Below are positions 6,995 to 13,435 of a DNA stretch of 13,435 nucleotides, piece by piece. The notes below the pieces were generated by a model. The model had not been told where the DNA came from, made no database searches, and worked only from the letters and a program-made list of their open reading frames with translations. The first letter of the stretch is position 1. Every line of letters begins with the position of its first letter. This DNA comes from an uncultured Actinomyces sp. (GTDB lineage Bacteria; Actinomycetota; Actinomycetes; Actinomycetales; Actinomycetaceae), in contig URAS01000023.1 of assembly GCA_900545825.1 (NCBI GenBank), forward strand, positions 1 through 13,435, read 5' to 3'. Made by a program: the position numbers and the translations under genes.

Positions 6995-7579
6995 GTGGTG
7001 GCGACGGACGTTTTGCTGCCCACCACGCCGTTTGGGGCGTGGGTGGCGTGGCTCGGCATGGTGATGATCCTCGCGGCCGCCGCGGCCGCGGGCTGGATCC
7101 GCATCCTCACCCACACGGCGCCGGCACCGCGGCAGCTGCTCCATCAGGACACGCTGTACGAGCTGTCGCGCCGCGAGCGCGCGATCTTCTTTGACCAGGT
7201 CGACACGGTGGCGGGCGAGGTCGACCGCGGGGTCGTCACGCCCTCGCAGGCGCACCTGGAGCTCGCGGCGATTCTGCGGGCCCTCGGCACGCGGGCGACC
7301 CGGCAGAACCTCGAGGTCGCGACGACGACAGAGATTTGGCGCGCGGTCGGCGGGGTGTGGCCGCAGTTCTGCCAGACCCTCACGGACTGCCAGGAGCCGG
7401 CGTTCGCCGCGCAGGACACGGCCGACGTCGGGACGATGATCGAGCGGGTGCGCGCCCTCATCGTCGCGGCCACCCAGGCCGCCGACTTCCCGGATCCGCC
7501 GGGCAAGCACGGCAAGAAGAAGACGCTCGCTGCCGCGGATTCCCAGCGGTTCGCGCCCGGGTCGGGGGGTGCGGCGTGA
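6995..7579 (+). CDS. Single-pass membrane protein of the MoxR operon
   Basis: This 194-residue protein has one strong membrane segment (about 14-37, AWVAWLGMVMILAAAAAAGWI) and a mostly helical, probably cytoplasmic domain behind it (LLHQDTLYELSRRERAIFFDQVDTVAGEVDRG...). The tail is Lys/Gly/Ala-rich. I do not recognise a named family. Its place between the DUF58 and vWA genes is where many bacteria encode a DUF4381 protein, so it may be a diverged functional equivalent; that is inference from position. GTG codons at 6995 and 6998 are both possible starts, one base after the DUF58 stop and behind GAGGGCGGG. The end overlaps the next start by GTGA. Confidence 0.85.
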   Translation: MVATDVLLPTTPFGAWVAWLGMVMILAAAAAAGWIRILTHTAPAPRQLLHQDTLYELSRRERAIFFDQVDTVAGEVDRGVVTPSQAHLELAAILRALGTRATRQNLEVATTTEIWRAVGGVWPQFCQTLTDCQEPAFAAQDTADVGTMIERVRALIVAATQAADFPDPPGKHGKKKTLAAADSQRFAPGSGGAA

Positions 7580-8604
7580 CGTATCCCCTGCTTGCCATCC
7601 TCGCCGCCGTCATCATCGTCGCCGCCGGAGCGTTCGGCTGGTGGCGCGCCGGCAAGAAGACACCCGAGCCCGTGTGGGTCGCCCACTCCGGCTATCTGCG
7701 GTCGATCCCCGCGGTCGCCCGCCGCCAACGCTCCCGCCGCCGCATGCGGGTCGGTGGCGCCGCGGCTGCCCTCTGCGTCGCCGCCATGGTCGCCTGCCTG
7801 GCCGGCCTGCCCGCCCACGAGGAACCCCAGGCGTCGCCGGTTAGCACCCGCGACGTGACGTTCTGCCTCGACGTGTCGGGGTCGATGCTCACCCTCGACT
7901 CCGAGATCGTCGACTCGATGCGCACCCTCGTCGACCACTTCCACGGCGAACGCGTCAGCCTGGTCCTGTGGAACACGACGCCGCTCACTGTCTTCCCCCT
8001 GACCGACGACTACACGCTGGTGCGCCGGCAACTCGACGACCTCTCGTCGATGCTCAAGAGCGCCTACATCTCCGGCGGGTCGGTGTGGGCCAGCGGCCGC
8101 CTGGTCGACTACCTCAAGCCCACGACGATCGAGGGCACCGAGACGTCCTCGCTGATCGGCGACGGTTTGGCGACGTGCACCCAGACGTTCCCCGACACGA
8201 AACAGAAGCGGTCGCGGTCGCTGGTGTTCGTCACCGACAACCTCCAGCAGGGCCAGGGCATCTACACGCTCCCCCAGGCCGCCGACCTGGTGAAAAAGAA
8301 GGTTATTCGGCTCTACACCATCTACTCGACGCTGTCGGGCAAGCTGCTGGACGATGACGACGCCGACACCGACGCCGCCCGCATCCAGCTGGCGCAGCAA
8401 ACCGAGCGCGTCGGAGGGCGGTTCTACCGCGCGGCCGACCCCGGGCTGAACGACGACCTCCTGCGGCAGATTTCGTCGTCGCTCACCCATTCGACCGAGA
8501 AGCCGCTGCCGCCGATTCGCCACGACGACGACAAGGGCTACGTGCGGTTCCTCGCCGTGACGTTCCTCGTCGCCCTCGCGCTGGGATGGAGGTTGCGGAT
8601 ATGA
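7576..8604 (+). CDS. Membrane-anchored von Willebrand A protein (BatA-like)
   Basis: This is a 342-residue protein with two N-terminal membrane segments (about 3-22 and 60-79), a vWA domain (about 92-310) and a last membrane segment (about 323-340). The MIDAS motif is complete: CLDVSGSM, with Asp99, Ser101 and Ser103, so it should bind a divalent metal and, through it, a protein ligand. LVFVTDN supplies the later MIDAS aspartate. This layout matches the BatA-like proteins of MoxR operons, whose vWA domain is thought to be the platform on which the ATPase acts. The GTG start at 7576 overlaps the previous stop (GTGA), with GGGGGG upstream, and its stop overlaps the next ATG (ATGA). Confidence 0.93.
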   Translation: MTYPLLAILAAVIIVAAGAFGWWRAGKKTPEPVWVAHSGYLRSIPAVARRQRSRRRMRVGGAAAALCVAAMVACLAGLPAHEEPQASPVSTRDVTFCLDVSGSMLTLDSEIVDSMRTLVDHFHGERVSLVLWNTTPLTVFPLTDDYTLVRRQLDDLSSMLKSAYISGGSVWASGRLVDYLKPTTIEGTETSSLIGDGLATCTQTFPDTKQKRSRSLVFVTDNLQQGQGIYTLPQAADLVKKKVIRLYTIYSTLSGKLLDDDDADTDAARIQLAQQTERVGGRFYRAADPGLNDDLLRQISSSLTHSTEKPLPPIRHDDDKGYVRFLAVTFLVALALGWRLRI

Positions 8605-9605
8605 CCGCGGAATGGCTGCTCCCGCCCATCGTGTGCGCGATCTTTGGCGTCATCGCCGCGGGAATCCTCATCACCCAGGCGATCCGCGACGGCCAGCGCT
8701 CGCTGCCCACGTGGGGCAGGCGCGCCGCAATGGCCGTCCTCGTCCTCATCATGGGGGTGACGCCGGCGGTGCCCCAGCACACGACGGCGGCGATGCGCGA
8801 CCTCGACGTCATCATCGTCGTCGACCGGACGACGTCGATGACCGCGGCCGACATGCCCGGGGGCGGCACCCGCTTCGACGCCATGCGCGACGACCTCAAG
8901 ACTCTCGCCCGGCACCTGGCCGGCGCGCGCTTCCAGATCATCGGCGTCACCTCACACACCGGCCTGGAACTGCCGGCCACGAACGACGCCGGCGCCGTCA
9001 TCTCGTATGCCGACTCGCTGACCCCCGAGATCGCCTACGGCGCCTCCGGGTCGACCCTCGAGGACGCCGCAGACGCCGTCCAGCACCAGATCGCCGACAC
9101 GACCGCCCTCTCGCGCAACGTCGTCCTTGTCGTCATGTCCGACGGCGAAGTCGACCAGTCCCGCTCGACCCTGCTGTGGGAGGGCCTGAAGAACCAGATC
9201 ACCGGCGGCGCGACCCTGGCGTACGGCACCCGCAACGGCGGAACCATGGAGGCATACCTGGGCGGCGGCCGCTACGACAAGGAACCCGTCATCGACCCCG
9301 ACACCGGCAAGCCGGCGATCACGCACGCCGACCCCGGGTTCCTCGCCAGCATCGGCAAGGCCGCGGGTATCACCTCGATCAACCGGACGACCAAGGGGTC
9401 GCTCGAGCCGCTCTACCAATCGGCTACCTCGTCGAACCGCGAACGCTCCGACGCCCGCGTCGTCACCAACCGCCACATCATCTGGCCCGCGACCTGGCTG
9501 CTTGTCGCCCTCCTCGCGTGGGAGGCGTACGCCCAAGCCCGCAGGGTGCGGATCCGCCGCGACCGGCAGCGCCTGGTTGCCGAGCGTCCGGGGGGAGGCC
9601 GCTGA
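8601..9605 (+). CDS. Second membrane-anchored vWA protein (BatB-like), modified MIDAS
   Basis: This 334-residue protein is built like its neighbour: membrane segments near 8-26 and 42-58, a vWA domain (about 66-290) and a C-terminal membrane segment near 298-316 (HIIWPATWLLVALLAWEAYA). The MIDAS reads DRTTSM (Asp75, Thr77, Ser79), with Thr where DxSxS has the first Ser; metal binding may survive but could be altered. VMSDGEVD supplies the later acidic residue. I start it at the ATG at 8601, which overlaps the previous TGA (ATGA) and has GGAGG eight bases before it; an ATG five codons earlier has no such signal. It is probably a paralogue of the preceding vWA protein. Confidence 0.92.
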   Translation: MTAEWLLPPIVCAIFGVIAAGILITQAIRDGQRSLPTWGRRAAMAVLVLIMGVTPAVPQHTTAAMRDLDVIIVVDRTTSMTAADMPGGGTRFDAMRDDLKTLARHLAGARFQIIGVTSHTGLELPATNDAGAVISYADSLTPEIAYGASGSTLEDAADAVQHQIADTTALSRNVVLVVMSDGEVDQSRSTLLWEGLKNQITGGATLAYGTRNGGTMEAYLGGGRYDKEPVIDPDTGKPAITHADPGFLASIGKAAGITSINRTTKGSLEPLYQSATSSNRERSDARVVTNRHIIWPATWLLVALLAWEAYAQARRVRIRRDRQRLVAERPGGGR

Positions 9606-10459
9606 TGCGTCGAATCCACCTGCCCAACCTGCGCGACGACGAGCACGAGGTCGCCCGGCCGCTCCACCGATTCGTCAAGTGGCTGGTCGCCATCGCCTAT
9701 CCCCTGTTCGCGATCGCCGCGATCTGCGGCGTCGCCCTCCTCGGCCTGTGGGGCTGGTCGCTGACGTCGGTGCACGCCGCCACCGACCGCCACTTCGGGC
9801 GCGCCGTCGCCGGCTTCACCGACCAGCGCGACCTCACCCGCCACTGGCCCGAGCCGTGGCGCTCGCCCTACAACCTCGGCACCGCGCGCCTCGAAGGCGG
9901 GCGCACCGACGAGGGCGTCCGCTTCCTCCGCCAGGCGTTCGACCTGGTCCCCAAGGAAAAGCCGATCGACAAGGACAAGCACATTTCGCCGACCTCCCCC
10001 GAATGCATGGTGCGGCTCAACCTGTCGGTCGGCATCGAGCACCAGGGCGACGCCCAGCGACGCGCCGGCAACGAAACCCAGGCGACCTCGCTGTTTAACG
10101 AGGCCGCCACCATGTCGCAGCCGTGCACGCAGGCCGGGCAGTCCTCGGGCGACGAGGACCAGGACAAGTCCCAGAAAGACAGCGCCAAGCAGGGTAAACA
10201 GGCCAATGACCGGCAGAACCAGAAGGCCGGCAACGACACGTCGAAGGGCCAGGACGCCTCGCAGAGTCCCGGCCAGGGCGATTCGCAGTCGTCCTCCGGC
10301 GGATCGGGCGGCGACCAGCAGCAGGGCCAGCAGGGCTCGTCCGATGAGGAAGAGCGCAAGCGCCAGGAGCAACTCGACAAGCGCAACCAGGACGCCCGCG
10401 AGCGCGCGACCAGCCAACCTGATCAAGGTCCGACGCTGCCGAAGAGCCATTATTGGTGA
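9605..10459 (+). CDS. Membrane-anchored TPR-like protein with acidic Gln/Ser-rich tail (BatC-like)
   Basis: This 284-residue protein is the last gene of the MoxR operon. After a charged start it has one membrane segment (about 25-52) and then a helical region with TPR-like spacing: SPYNLGTARLEGGRTDEGVRFLRQAFDLVP (87-116) and CMVRLNLSVGIEHQGDAQRRAGNETQATSLFNEA (134-167). From about 178 to 265 it is low-complexity, rich in Asp, Gln, Ser, Lys and Gly (for example QQQGQQGSSDEEER), ending in PKSHYW. A TPR-plus-disordered-tail protein at the operon end matches BatC-type genes. The ATG shares one base with the previous TGA (TGATG), behind GGGGGAGG. I see no clear terminator after it. Confidence 0.85.
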   Translation: MRRIHLPNLRDDEHEVARPLHRFVKWLVAIAYPLFAIAAICGVALLGLWGWSLTSVHAATDRHFGRAVAGFTDQRDLTRHWPEPWRSPYNLGTARLEGGRTDEGVRFLRQAFDLVPKEKPIDKDKHISPTSPECMVRLNLSVGIEHQGDAQRRAGNETQATSLFNEAATMSQPCTQAGQSSGDEDQDKSQKDSAKQGKQANDRQNQKAGNDTSKGQDASQSPGQGDSQSSSGGSGGDQQQGQQGSSDEEERKRQEQLDKRNQDARERATSQPDQGPTLPKSHYW

Positions 10460-10556
10460 TTTCATAGGGACATATGAGACCCGGAAGGCAGTAGGATGAG
10501 AGGATACTGACGGTTGAGGCGACGGAGCGCATTGGCGCTTTCGGAAGGAGCTCATT
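10460..10556 (+). promoter_or_regulatory. Spacer with presumed ROK-repressor promoter
   Basis: These 97 bases are notably richer in A and T than the surroundings, as expected of a promoter. GATACT (10503-10508) and TAGGAT (10493-10498) are possible -10 boxes, neither with a good -35. A short hairpin or half-operator AGCGC-ATTG-GCGCT lies at 10526-10539, just before the AAGGAG ribosome binding site, which is six bases from the ATG. Self-repression at this site is plausible but unsupported beyond position. Confidence 0.3.
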
Positions 10557-11669
10557 ATGCAGGGCGGGAATCTGCAGTCACTACGTCGGCATAATCGTTC
10601 AACTGTGCTGGCATCACTGCAGCGAGCTGGTCATGCCCTGCCGCTCACCGCCATCAAGATGCAGACGGGCCTGTCGCGCCCGACCATCGAGTCGATGCTG
10701 CGGATTCTCACCGACGAGGGCCTGGTGACCGAGGCCGGCACGCGTGAAGTCCCCAACCGCACCCAGGGCGGCCGACCTGCACGTTTGTTCGCGTTCAATC
10801 CGTCCGCCGGCACACTTGCGGCCATCGTCATCGGCCTCGACGACGTTCAGGTGGCCGTGTCCGACCTGTCGGGCACGCTGCTGGGCTGGCGAACGATCGC
10901 CGTCTCCGAGGGCGAATCGCGGCAAGAAATCGCGCTGACCAGGCTGCGCGCCCTCATGCGGGCGTTGGACCTCGAGTGGGAGTCGATCCGGTCGGTGACG
11001 ATCGGCATCATGGGTGTCCACACGACGACCGGCACGATCCTCCGCAACGTCTCGCTGCCCGAGGTGTCGGAAAAGAATTACTTTGACGAATACAAGAAGG
11101 CCTTTTACGCGCCCATTCATTTCGTCAACGACGGCTACCTGGCCGCGCTCGCCCAATTCGACGAACTGTGCGACCCCCAGGCCACCCACTCGATGATCGG
11201 TCTCCACGCAACGACGGCGATCGGCTGCGGCATCCTCATCAACGGCCAGCTGTTCCAGGGCTTCTCGGGTGCCGCCGCCGAGATGGGCTTCGACGAGAGC
11301 CTGGGCTGGACGACGGCGGACCGCATGATCCGCCAGATGGTCGCCAAGCACCAGGTCCAGCCGGCCACCCTGTTCAAGCGTGCCGGCGAGGGCGACCCGG
11401 AATATCAGCAGTTCGCCCGCGACTTCATCACGACAGCGATGCCGGGAATCCGCGCGCTCAACCTCGCGCTCGACCCCCAGGTGTTCACGATCGGGGGCGC
11501 CATCACCCAGGCGGCGTCGGTCATCAGCCCGATCCTCACCGAAAGCCTCGCGGTCATGCCGTCGGGCGGCCCCGAAATCCGCTTCTCCTCGCTGGGCGAA
11601 GAGGCGATCGTCACCGGCGCCCTGCGCCACGGCGTCCGCGACATCGAGGGCGCCCTCGAGGCCCGCTAG
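10557..11669 (+). CDS. ROK-family transcriptional regulator without kinase motifs
   Basis: This 370-residue protein has an N-terminal winged helix (about 8-58; VLASLQRAGHALPLTAIKMQTGLSRPTIESMLRIL) and a C-terminal ROK domain (about 85-360), the layout of NagC/XylR-type sugar-responsive repressors that bind DNA as dimers. The ROK phosphate motif DIGGT is replaced by VIGLDDVQVA, and the zinc-binding CxCGxxGC is absent: AEMGFDESLGWTTADRMI stands there, with Phe for the usual His. An ND pair (191-192) remains. It is therefore a regulator, not a kinase, and its ligand cannot be told. It stands alone between the MoxR operon and a terminator, so its target is unknown. Confidence 0.92.
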   Translation: MQGGNLQSLRRHNRSTVLASLQRAGHALPLTAIKMQTGLSRPTIESMLRILTDEGLVTEAGTREVPNRTQGGRPARLFAFNPSAGTLAAIVIGLDDVQVAVSDLSGTLLGWRTIAVSEGESRQEIALTRLRALMRALDLEWESIRSVTIGIMGVHTTTGTILRNVSLPEVSEKNYFDEYKKAFYAPIHFVNDGYLAALAQFDELCDPQATHSMIGLHATTAIGCGILINGQLFQGFSGAAAEMGFDESLGWTTADRMIRQMVAKHQVQPATLFKRAGEGDPEYQQFARDFITTAMPGIRALNLALDPQVFTIGGAITQAASVISPILTESLAVMPSGGPEIRFSSLGEEAIVTGALRHGVRDIEGALEAR

Positions 11670-11682
11670 CCGCCCTCCCGGC

Positions 11683-11720
11683 GTGAACGTGATCCTTTCG
11701 GACAGAACCATCACGTTCAC
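11683..11720 (+). repeat. 38-nt dispersed hairpin element, copy 2 (after the ROK gene)
   Basis: Starting 13 bases after the ROK stop, GTGAACGTGAT pairs perfectly with ATCACGTTCAC (11 bp). Inside, a T-A, T-A and U-G continuation follows two C-C mismatches, around the same central GGAC as copy 1. Its orientation relative to the preceding gene is the same as in copy 1. It lies 20 bases before the bidirectional terminator, so it is not needed for termination. Confidence 0.75.
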
Positions 11721-11740
11721 GGGCAGGGGGCACGGCCAAC

Positions 11741-11774
11741 AGAAAACCCCGGCCACCGGGCCGGGGTCTTTTCT
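11741..11774. terminator. Bidirectional intrinsic terminator
   Basis: CCCCGGCC pairs with GGCCGGGG around an ACCG loop. The stem is flanked by AGAAAA on the left and TCTTTTCT on the right, giving a T-run on both strands. It ends the ROK transcript rightwards and the DUF3073 transcript leftwards, which suits this convergent gene pair. Confidence 0.92.
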
Positions 11775-11794
11775 GTCGTGACGCAGATGCTCGG

Positions 11795-12001
11795 TCAGCG
11801 ACGATCGTCGTCGTCGTACCAGTCGTCGTCGTCCGTCGCCGAGGGAAGGTCCTCGTAGCGCCAGGCGTCGTCGTCATCGTTATCGCGTTTGCGCTCAGCC
11901 TGAAGCTCGCGCTGCAATGCGTCGTAATCCGTCTCTGGGCTGTAGTACTTCAGCTTGCGAGCGACTTTCGTTTGCTTAGCCTTCTGACGGCCGCGCCCCA
12001 T
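11795..12001 (-). CDS. DUF3073 protein, small conserved actinobacterial protein
   Basis: This is a 68-residue protein of the DUF3073 family, found across actinobacteria and of unknown function. The basic start MGRGRQKAKQTKVARKLKYYSPETDYDALQREL is the family signature; the second half is strongly acidic, ending in a run of Asp with two Trp-Tyr pockets (DDDDWYDDDD). The charge split suggests nucleic-acid or protein binding by the N-terminus, which is inference. I use the ATG at 12001, behind GGAGGGGG; an upstream in-frame start at 12034 would add eleven residues not typical of the family. From memory, this family is often encoded next to purM in actinobacteria. Here it is 9 kb from the purine genes. 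A perfect palindrome lies just before its ribosome binding site. Confidence 0.93.
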   Translation of the reverse strand: MGRGRQKAKQTKVARKLKYYSPETDYDALQRELQAERKRDNDDDDAWRYEDLPSATDDDDWYDDDDRR

Positions 12002-12017
12002 GGGGTCTCCCCCTCCA

Positions 12018-12035
12018 CGTGTCGCGGGCGACACG
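12018..12035 (-). promoter_or_regulatory. Palindrome just before the DUF3073 ribosome binding site
   Basis: CGTGTCGC-GG-GCGACACG is a perfect 8-bp inverted repeat with a 2-base centre. It ends directly beside the GGAGGGGG ribosome binding site of the DUF3073 gene. It could be a repressor site or, in RNA, a very tight hairpin in the 5' leader; a 2-base loop cannot close fully, so the RNA stem would lose about one pair. Confidence 0.4.
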
Positions 12036-12118
12036 CAGCGGTGCGCCCTAATCCATTCTGAAAACTTCGATGGTCTAAGAGTATCGCGTAGACCCGATAT
12101 TTCCTATTACGGGGCCAC

Positions 12119-12155
12119 GGCGTGCCCACCCACTGAGACGGCGGGAGGGCACGCC
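12119..12155 (-). terminator. Hairpin after the DUF3618 gene
   Basis: GGCGTGCCC pairs perfectly with GGGCACGCC (9 bp, 19-base loop), starting 7 bases after the DUF3618 stop. No T-run follows. It fits a high-GC terminator separating this pair from the DUF3073 gene. Confidence 0.6.
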
Positions 12156-12162
12156 GGATCCG

Positions 12163-12480
12163 TTATTTGATGATCTTGCGGATGATGAGGCCGCCGACCA
12201 GCAGGGCGCCTGCGCCGACACCCGCGACGATGCCACGGGCCTTGTTGTCGCCGGCCTTGGCGTCCTCGATGGTGCGCTGCGCCTGCTGCTGGACGTCGGC
12301 GACCTTGTCCATCGCCTGATCGCCCAGGTCGGCCGCGGCGGCCTGGACCTGCTGCTTCTGACGCTTGACGGCCTCACGCGGATCGACCTGCTCGACCAGC
12401 TGGTTGAGCGTGTCGGTGATCTCGTCGCGGGCTGCGCGCAGCTGGTCCTCGATTTCGGATTCAGACAGTTCGTCGCTCAC
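12163..12480 (-). CDS. DUF3618-like membrane protein
   Basis: This 105-residue protein opens with the DUF3618 pattern, SESEIEDQLRAARDEITDTLNQLVEQVDPREAVKRQKQQ (6-44), a charged amphipathic helix. A coiled-coil-like stretch rich in Gln and Ala follows, and a C-terminal membrane anchor (about 83-101, IVAGVGAGALLVGGLII) ends in RKIIK. It should be held in the membrane by its tail with the helical part in the cytoplasm. The GTG at 12480 overlaps the stop of the preceding gene (GTGA), so the two are coupled. DUF3618 proteins are commonly paired with holin-like DUF1469 proteins in actinobacteria; their role is not established. The frame is open further upstream, but that is a shadow of the neighbour. 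Confidence 0.85.
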   Translation of the reverse strand: MSDELSESEIEDQLRAARDEITDTLNQLVEQVDPREAVKRQKQQVQAAAADLGDQAMDKVADVQQQAQRTIEDAKAGDNKARGIVAGVGAGALLVGGLIIRKIIK

Positions 12481-13435
12481 TTGCTGATTCCCTTCTTGAC
12501 GGCGTCGACGTCTTTCTTGAGGTTGTTTTGGGGCTTGGGCATGTTGTTCAAGCCCTTCTTGATCGCCGAGACCCCGACGAGGGCGAGGATCACGAGGATC
12601 ACCAGGAGGATCGCCGCGACGATCAGCGCGGCCGCCCAGTCGGGTACCGCGTGCGAGAGGCCCAACACGGCGGCGTGCAGGAGGACGCCGAACATGTAGA
12701 GCGCAAGCACGGCGGCCACAAGCACGAGGACAACCCCGACGCCAATCCTGGACGCCAGGCCCTTGGCCTTGAGCTTGAGCAGCGCGATCTCGCTGGTCAC
12801 CAGCGTCTGGAACTGGTCGGACAGGCGCGAGAAGAGGACGCCAACGCCCGGCTTCGGCTCGGCCTTCGACTCCGACTTGCGGCGACTCGACTTCGATTTG
12901 CCGGCCTTGTCGCCCTTGTCGGCGGAGCCGGCCTGGCGGTCGCGCTGGCCGGCACGGGGATCCGCGGGCTCCGGCGCACCCGGCACCGGCGTGGTCGTGT
13001 CTTTGACCTTCGGGGCGCCCTCGACGGGTTTCATCGCCGCGGGCACGCCCTCGGGGGCCGGCTTGGCGTCGCCCTCGGCGGGCTTCCACGGCTTGGCGGG
13101 CGTTTCGTCCTCGACGCCCTCCGGAGGACGGTACGTGGGAACCGTCGGCGTGGAGGTCGTCCGCGAGATCTTCGGCAGCGGTGCGTCCTTCGGTGCCGGC
13201 TTCGCGGGCTCGGGCTTGGCCGGAGCGGGCTTGGCCGCCGGCTTCGGGGGCTCGACCTTCGCGGGCTCGGGCTTAGCCGGAGCGGGCTTGGCGGCAGGCG
13301 CAGCGGGCTTCTCGGGCGCAGCAGCCGCGGCAGGCGCCGCCGGCTTCTGCGGCGTGGGCGCGCCGGGCTTGCCGCCCGCGGGCGTCATCGCGGCAGCGGC
13401 CGGGCCCGGGTGCAGCGGCTTCTGTGCCGGCTGGC
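12477..13435 (-). CDS. Holin-like (Phage_holin_3_6/DUF1469) membrane protein with Ala/Pro/Lys-rich N-terminal region, partial
   Basis: The last 130 residues match the DUF1469/Phage_holin_3_6 family. A helix (LFSRLSDQFQTLVTSEIALLKLKAKG) leads into two membrane segments (IGVGVVLVLVAAVLALYMFGVLL and ALIVAAILLVILVILALVGV), then a basic tail. These are host envelope proteins despite the name. Before this lie at least 170 residues of Ala/Pro/Lys/Glu-rich, probably disordered sequence. An ATG exists at 13388, but it has no ribosome binding site, and the frame continues upstream without a stop to the window edge (QPAQKPLHPGPAAAA before the Met) with the same composition. The gene therefore probably starts outside the window. 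It overlaps the DUF3618 gene by GTGA. Confidence 0.85.
   Translation of the reverse strand, partial: QPAQKPLHPGPAAAAMTPAGGKPGAPTPQKPAAPAAAAAPEKPAAPAAKPAPAKPEPAKVEPPKPAAKPAPAKPEPAKPAPKDAPLPKISRTTSTPTVPTYRPPEGVEDETPAKPWKPAEGDAKPAPEGVPAAMKPVEGAPKVKDTTTPVPGAPEPADPRAGQRDRQAGSADKGDKAGKSKSSRRKSESKAEPKPGVGVLFSRLSDQFQTLVTSEIALLKLKAKGLASRIGVGVVLVLVAAVLALYMFGVLLHAAVLGLSHAVPDWAAALIVAAILLVILVILALVGVSAIKKGLNNMPKPQNNLKKDVDAVKKGISK
13201..13292 (-). repeat. In-gene tandem repeat in the Ala/Pro/Lys region
   Basis: Two 35-base copies (13201-13235 and 13258-13292) differ at one base and are spaced 57 bases apart, exactly 19 codons, so the frame is kept. They encode a repeated AKPAPAKPEPAK-type segment. Near-identity at DNA level suggests a recent duplication and possible length variation between strains. 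Confidence 0.8.

Larger units (their letters stand above)
12002..12162 (-). other. Spacer upstream of the DUF3073 gene
   Basis: This 161-base spacer contains the hairpin ending the DUF3618 gene (12119-12155), an AT-richer stretch (12040-12115) that probably holds the DUF3073 promoter, an inverted repeat GGTCTA-N11-TAGACC (12072-12094) and the palindrome at 12018-12035. No promoter boxes are convincing and I see no gene here. Confidence 0.45.

Noticed and set aside
3450..7064. A 1204-codon open frame on the plus strand
   Set aside because: It runs antisense to purD and the 290-aa gene and out of frame through moxR and the DUF58 gene. Its Arg/Gly/Pro-rich product is typical of high-GC shadow frames, and the overlapped genes have clear family motifs.
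5068..10459. A MoxR-vWA anti-phage or conflict system
   Set aside because: Some defence systems pair MoxR ATPases with vWA proteins, but this operon has no nuclease, toxin or other effector, its membrane layout matches the widespread housekeeping Bat-type operon, and its surroundings are core genes.
12477..12900. A prophage holin, suggesting phage remnants
   Set aside because: Phage_holin_3_6/DUF1469 proteins are ordinary chromosomal membrane proteins in actinobacteria, and no other phage gene is present.
12481..13089. Extending the DUF3618 gene upstream to 308 residues
   Set aside because: The extra part lies in another frame of the holin-like gene and reads as Arg/Gly-rich shadow. The GTGA overlap at 12480 gives a family-consistent start.
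13201..13292. CRISPR-like direct repeats
   Set aside because: There are only two copies, in frame within a coding region of low-complexity Ala/Pro/Lys codons, with a spacing of exactly 19 codons.

Overview
The window is high-GC DNA with dense, overlapping genes, many GTG starts and AGGAGG-type ribosome binding sites. Together with an actinobacterial DUF3073 protein, a DUF3618 protein and an ROK repressor with an N-terminal winged helix, this points to an Actinomycetota chromosome, possibly of the Actinomyces/Actinomycetaceae type. The order is inferred from gene content and was not tested against a database. I see no mobile element, CRISPR array, tRNA or rRNA; this is housekeeping chromosome.

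Layout. (1) Bases 1-4889 are a minus-strand purine cluster: purD, an unrecognised 290-aa gene, a YbjN-like gene, a hairpin, then purC, purS and purQ, and the first ten codons of a further gene running off the left edge. PurD, PurC and the PurS/PurQ parts of FGAM synthase act in de novo IMP synthesis. (2) From 5068 to 10459 a plus-strand operon runs without real gaps: MoxR AAA+ ATPase, DUF58 protein, small membrane protein, two membrane-anchored von Willebrand A (vWA) proteins and a membrane-anchored TPR-like protein. This is the classic MoxR/DUF58/vWA (Bat-like) arrangement, in which a cytoplasmic ATPase is thought to work with membrane-anchored vWA partners. (3) 10557-11669 encodes an ROK-family repressor lacking the visible kinase and zinc motifs. 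(4) A perfect bidirectional terminator separates it from the convergent DUF3073 gene (11795-12001). (5) Bases 12163-13435 hold a minus-strand pair: a holin-like (Phage_holin_3_6/DUF1469) membrane protein with a long Ala/Pro/Lys-rich N-terminal region, open past the right edge, overlapping a DUF3618 protein.

The most unusual signal is non-coding. A 38-nt hairpin element occurs twice, 11.6 kb apart, each copy a few bases after a stop codon (purQ and the ROK gene) and in the same orientation relative to that gene. It has conserved stem ends and a conserved GGAC loop, and its base-pairing is better in the sense RNA. Short perfect palindromes also sit just upstream of purC, moxR and the DUF3073 gene and look like operators or leader hairpins. 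Nothing here is a clear new multi-gene system.
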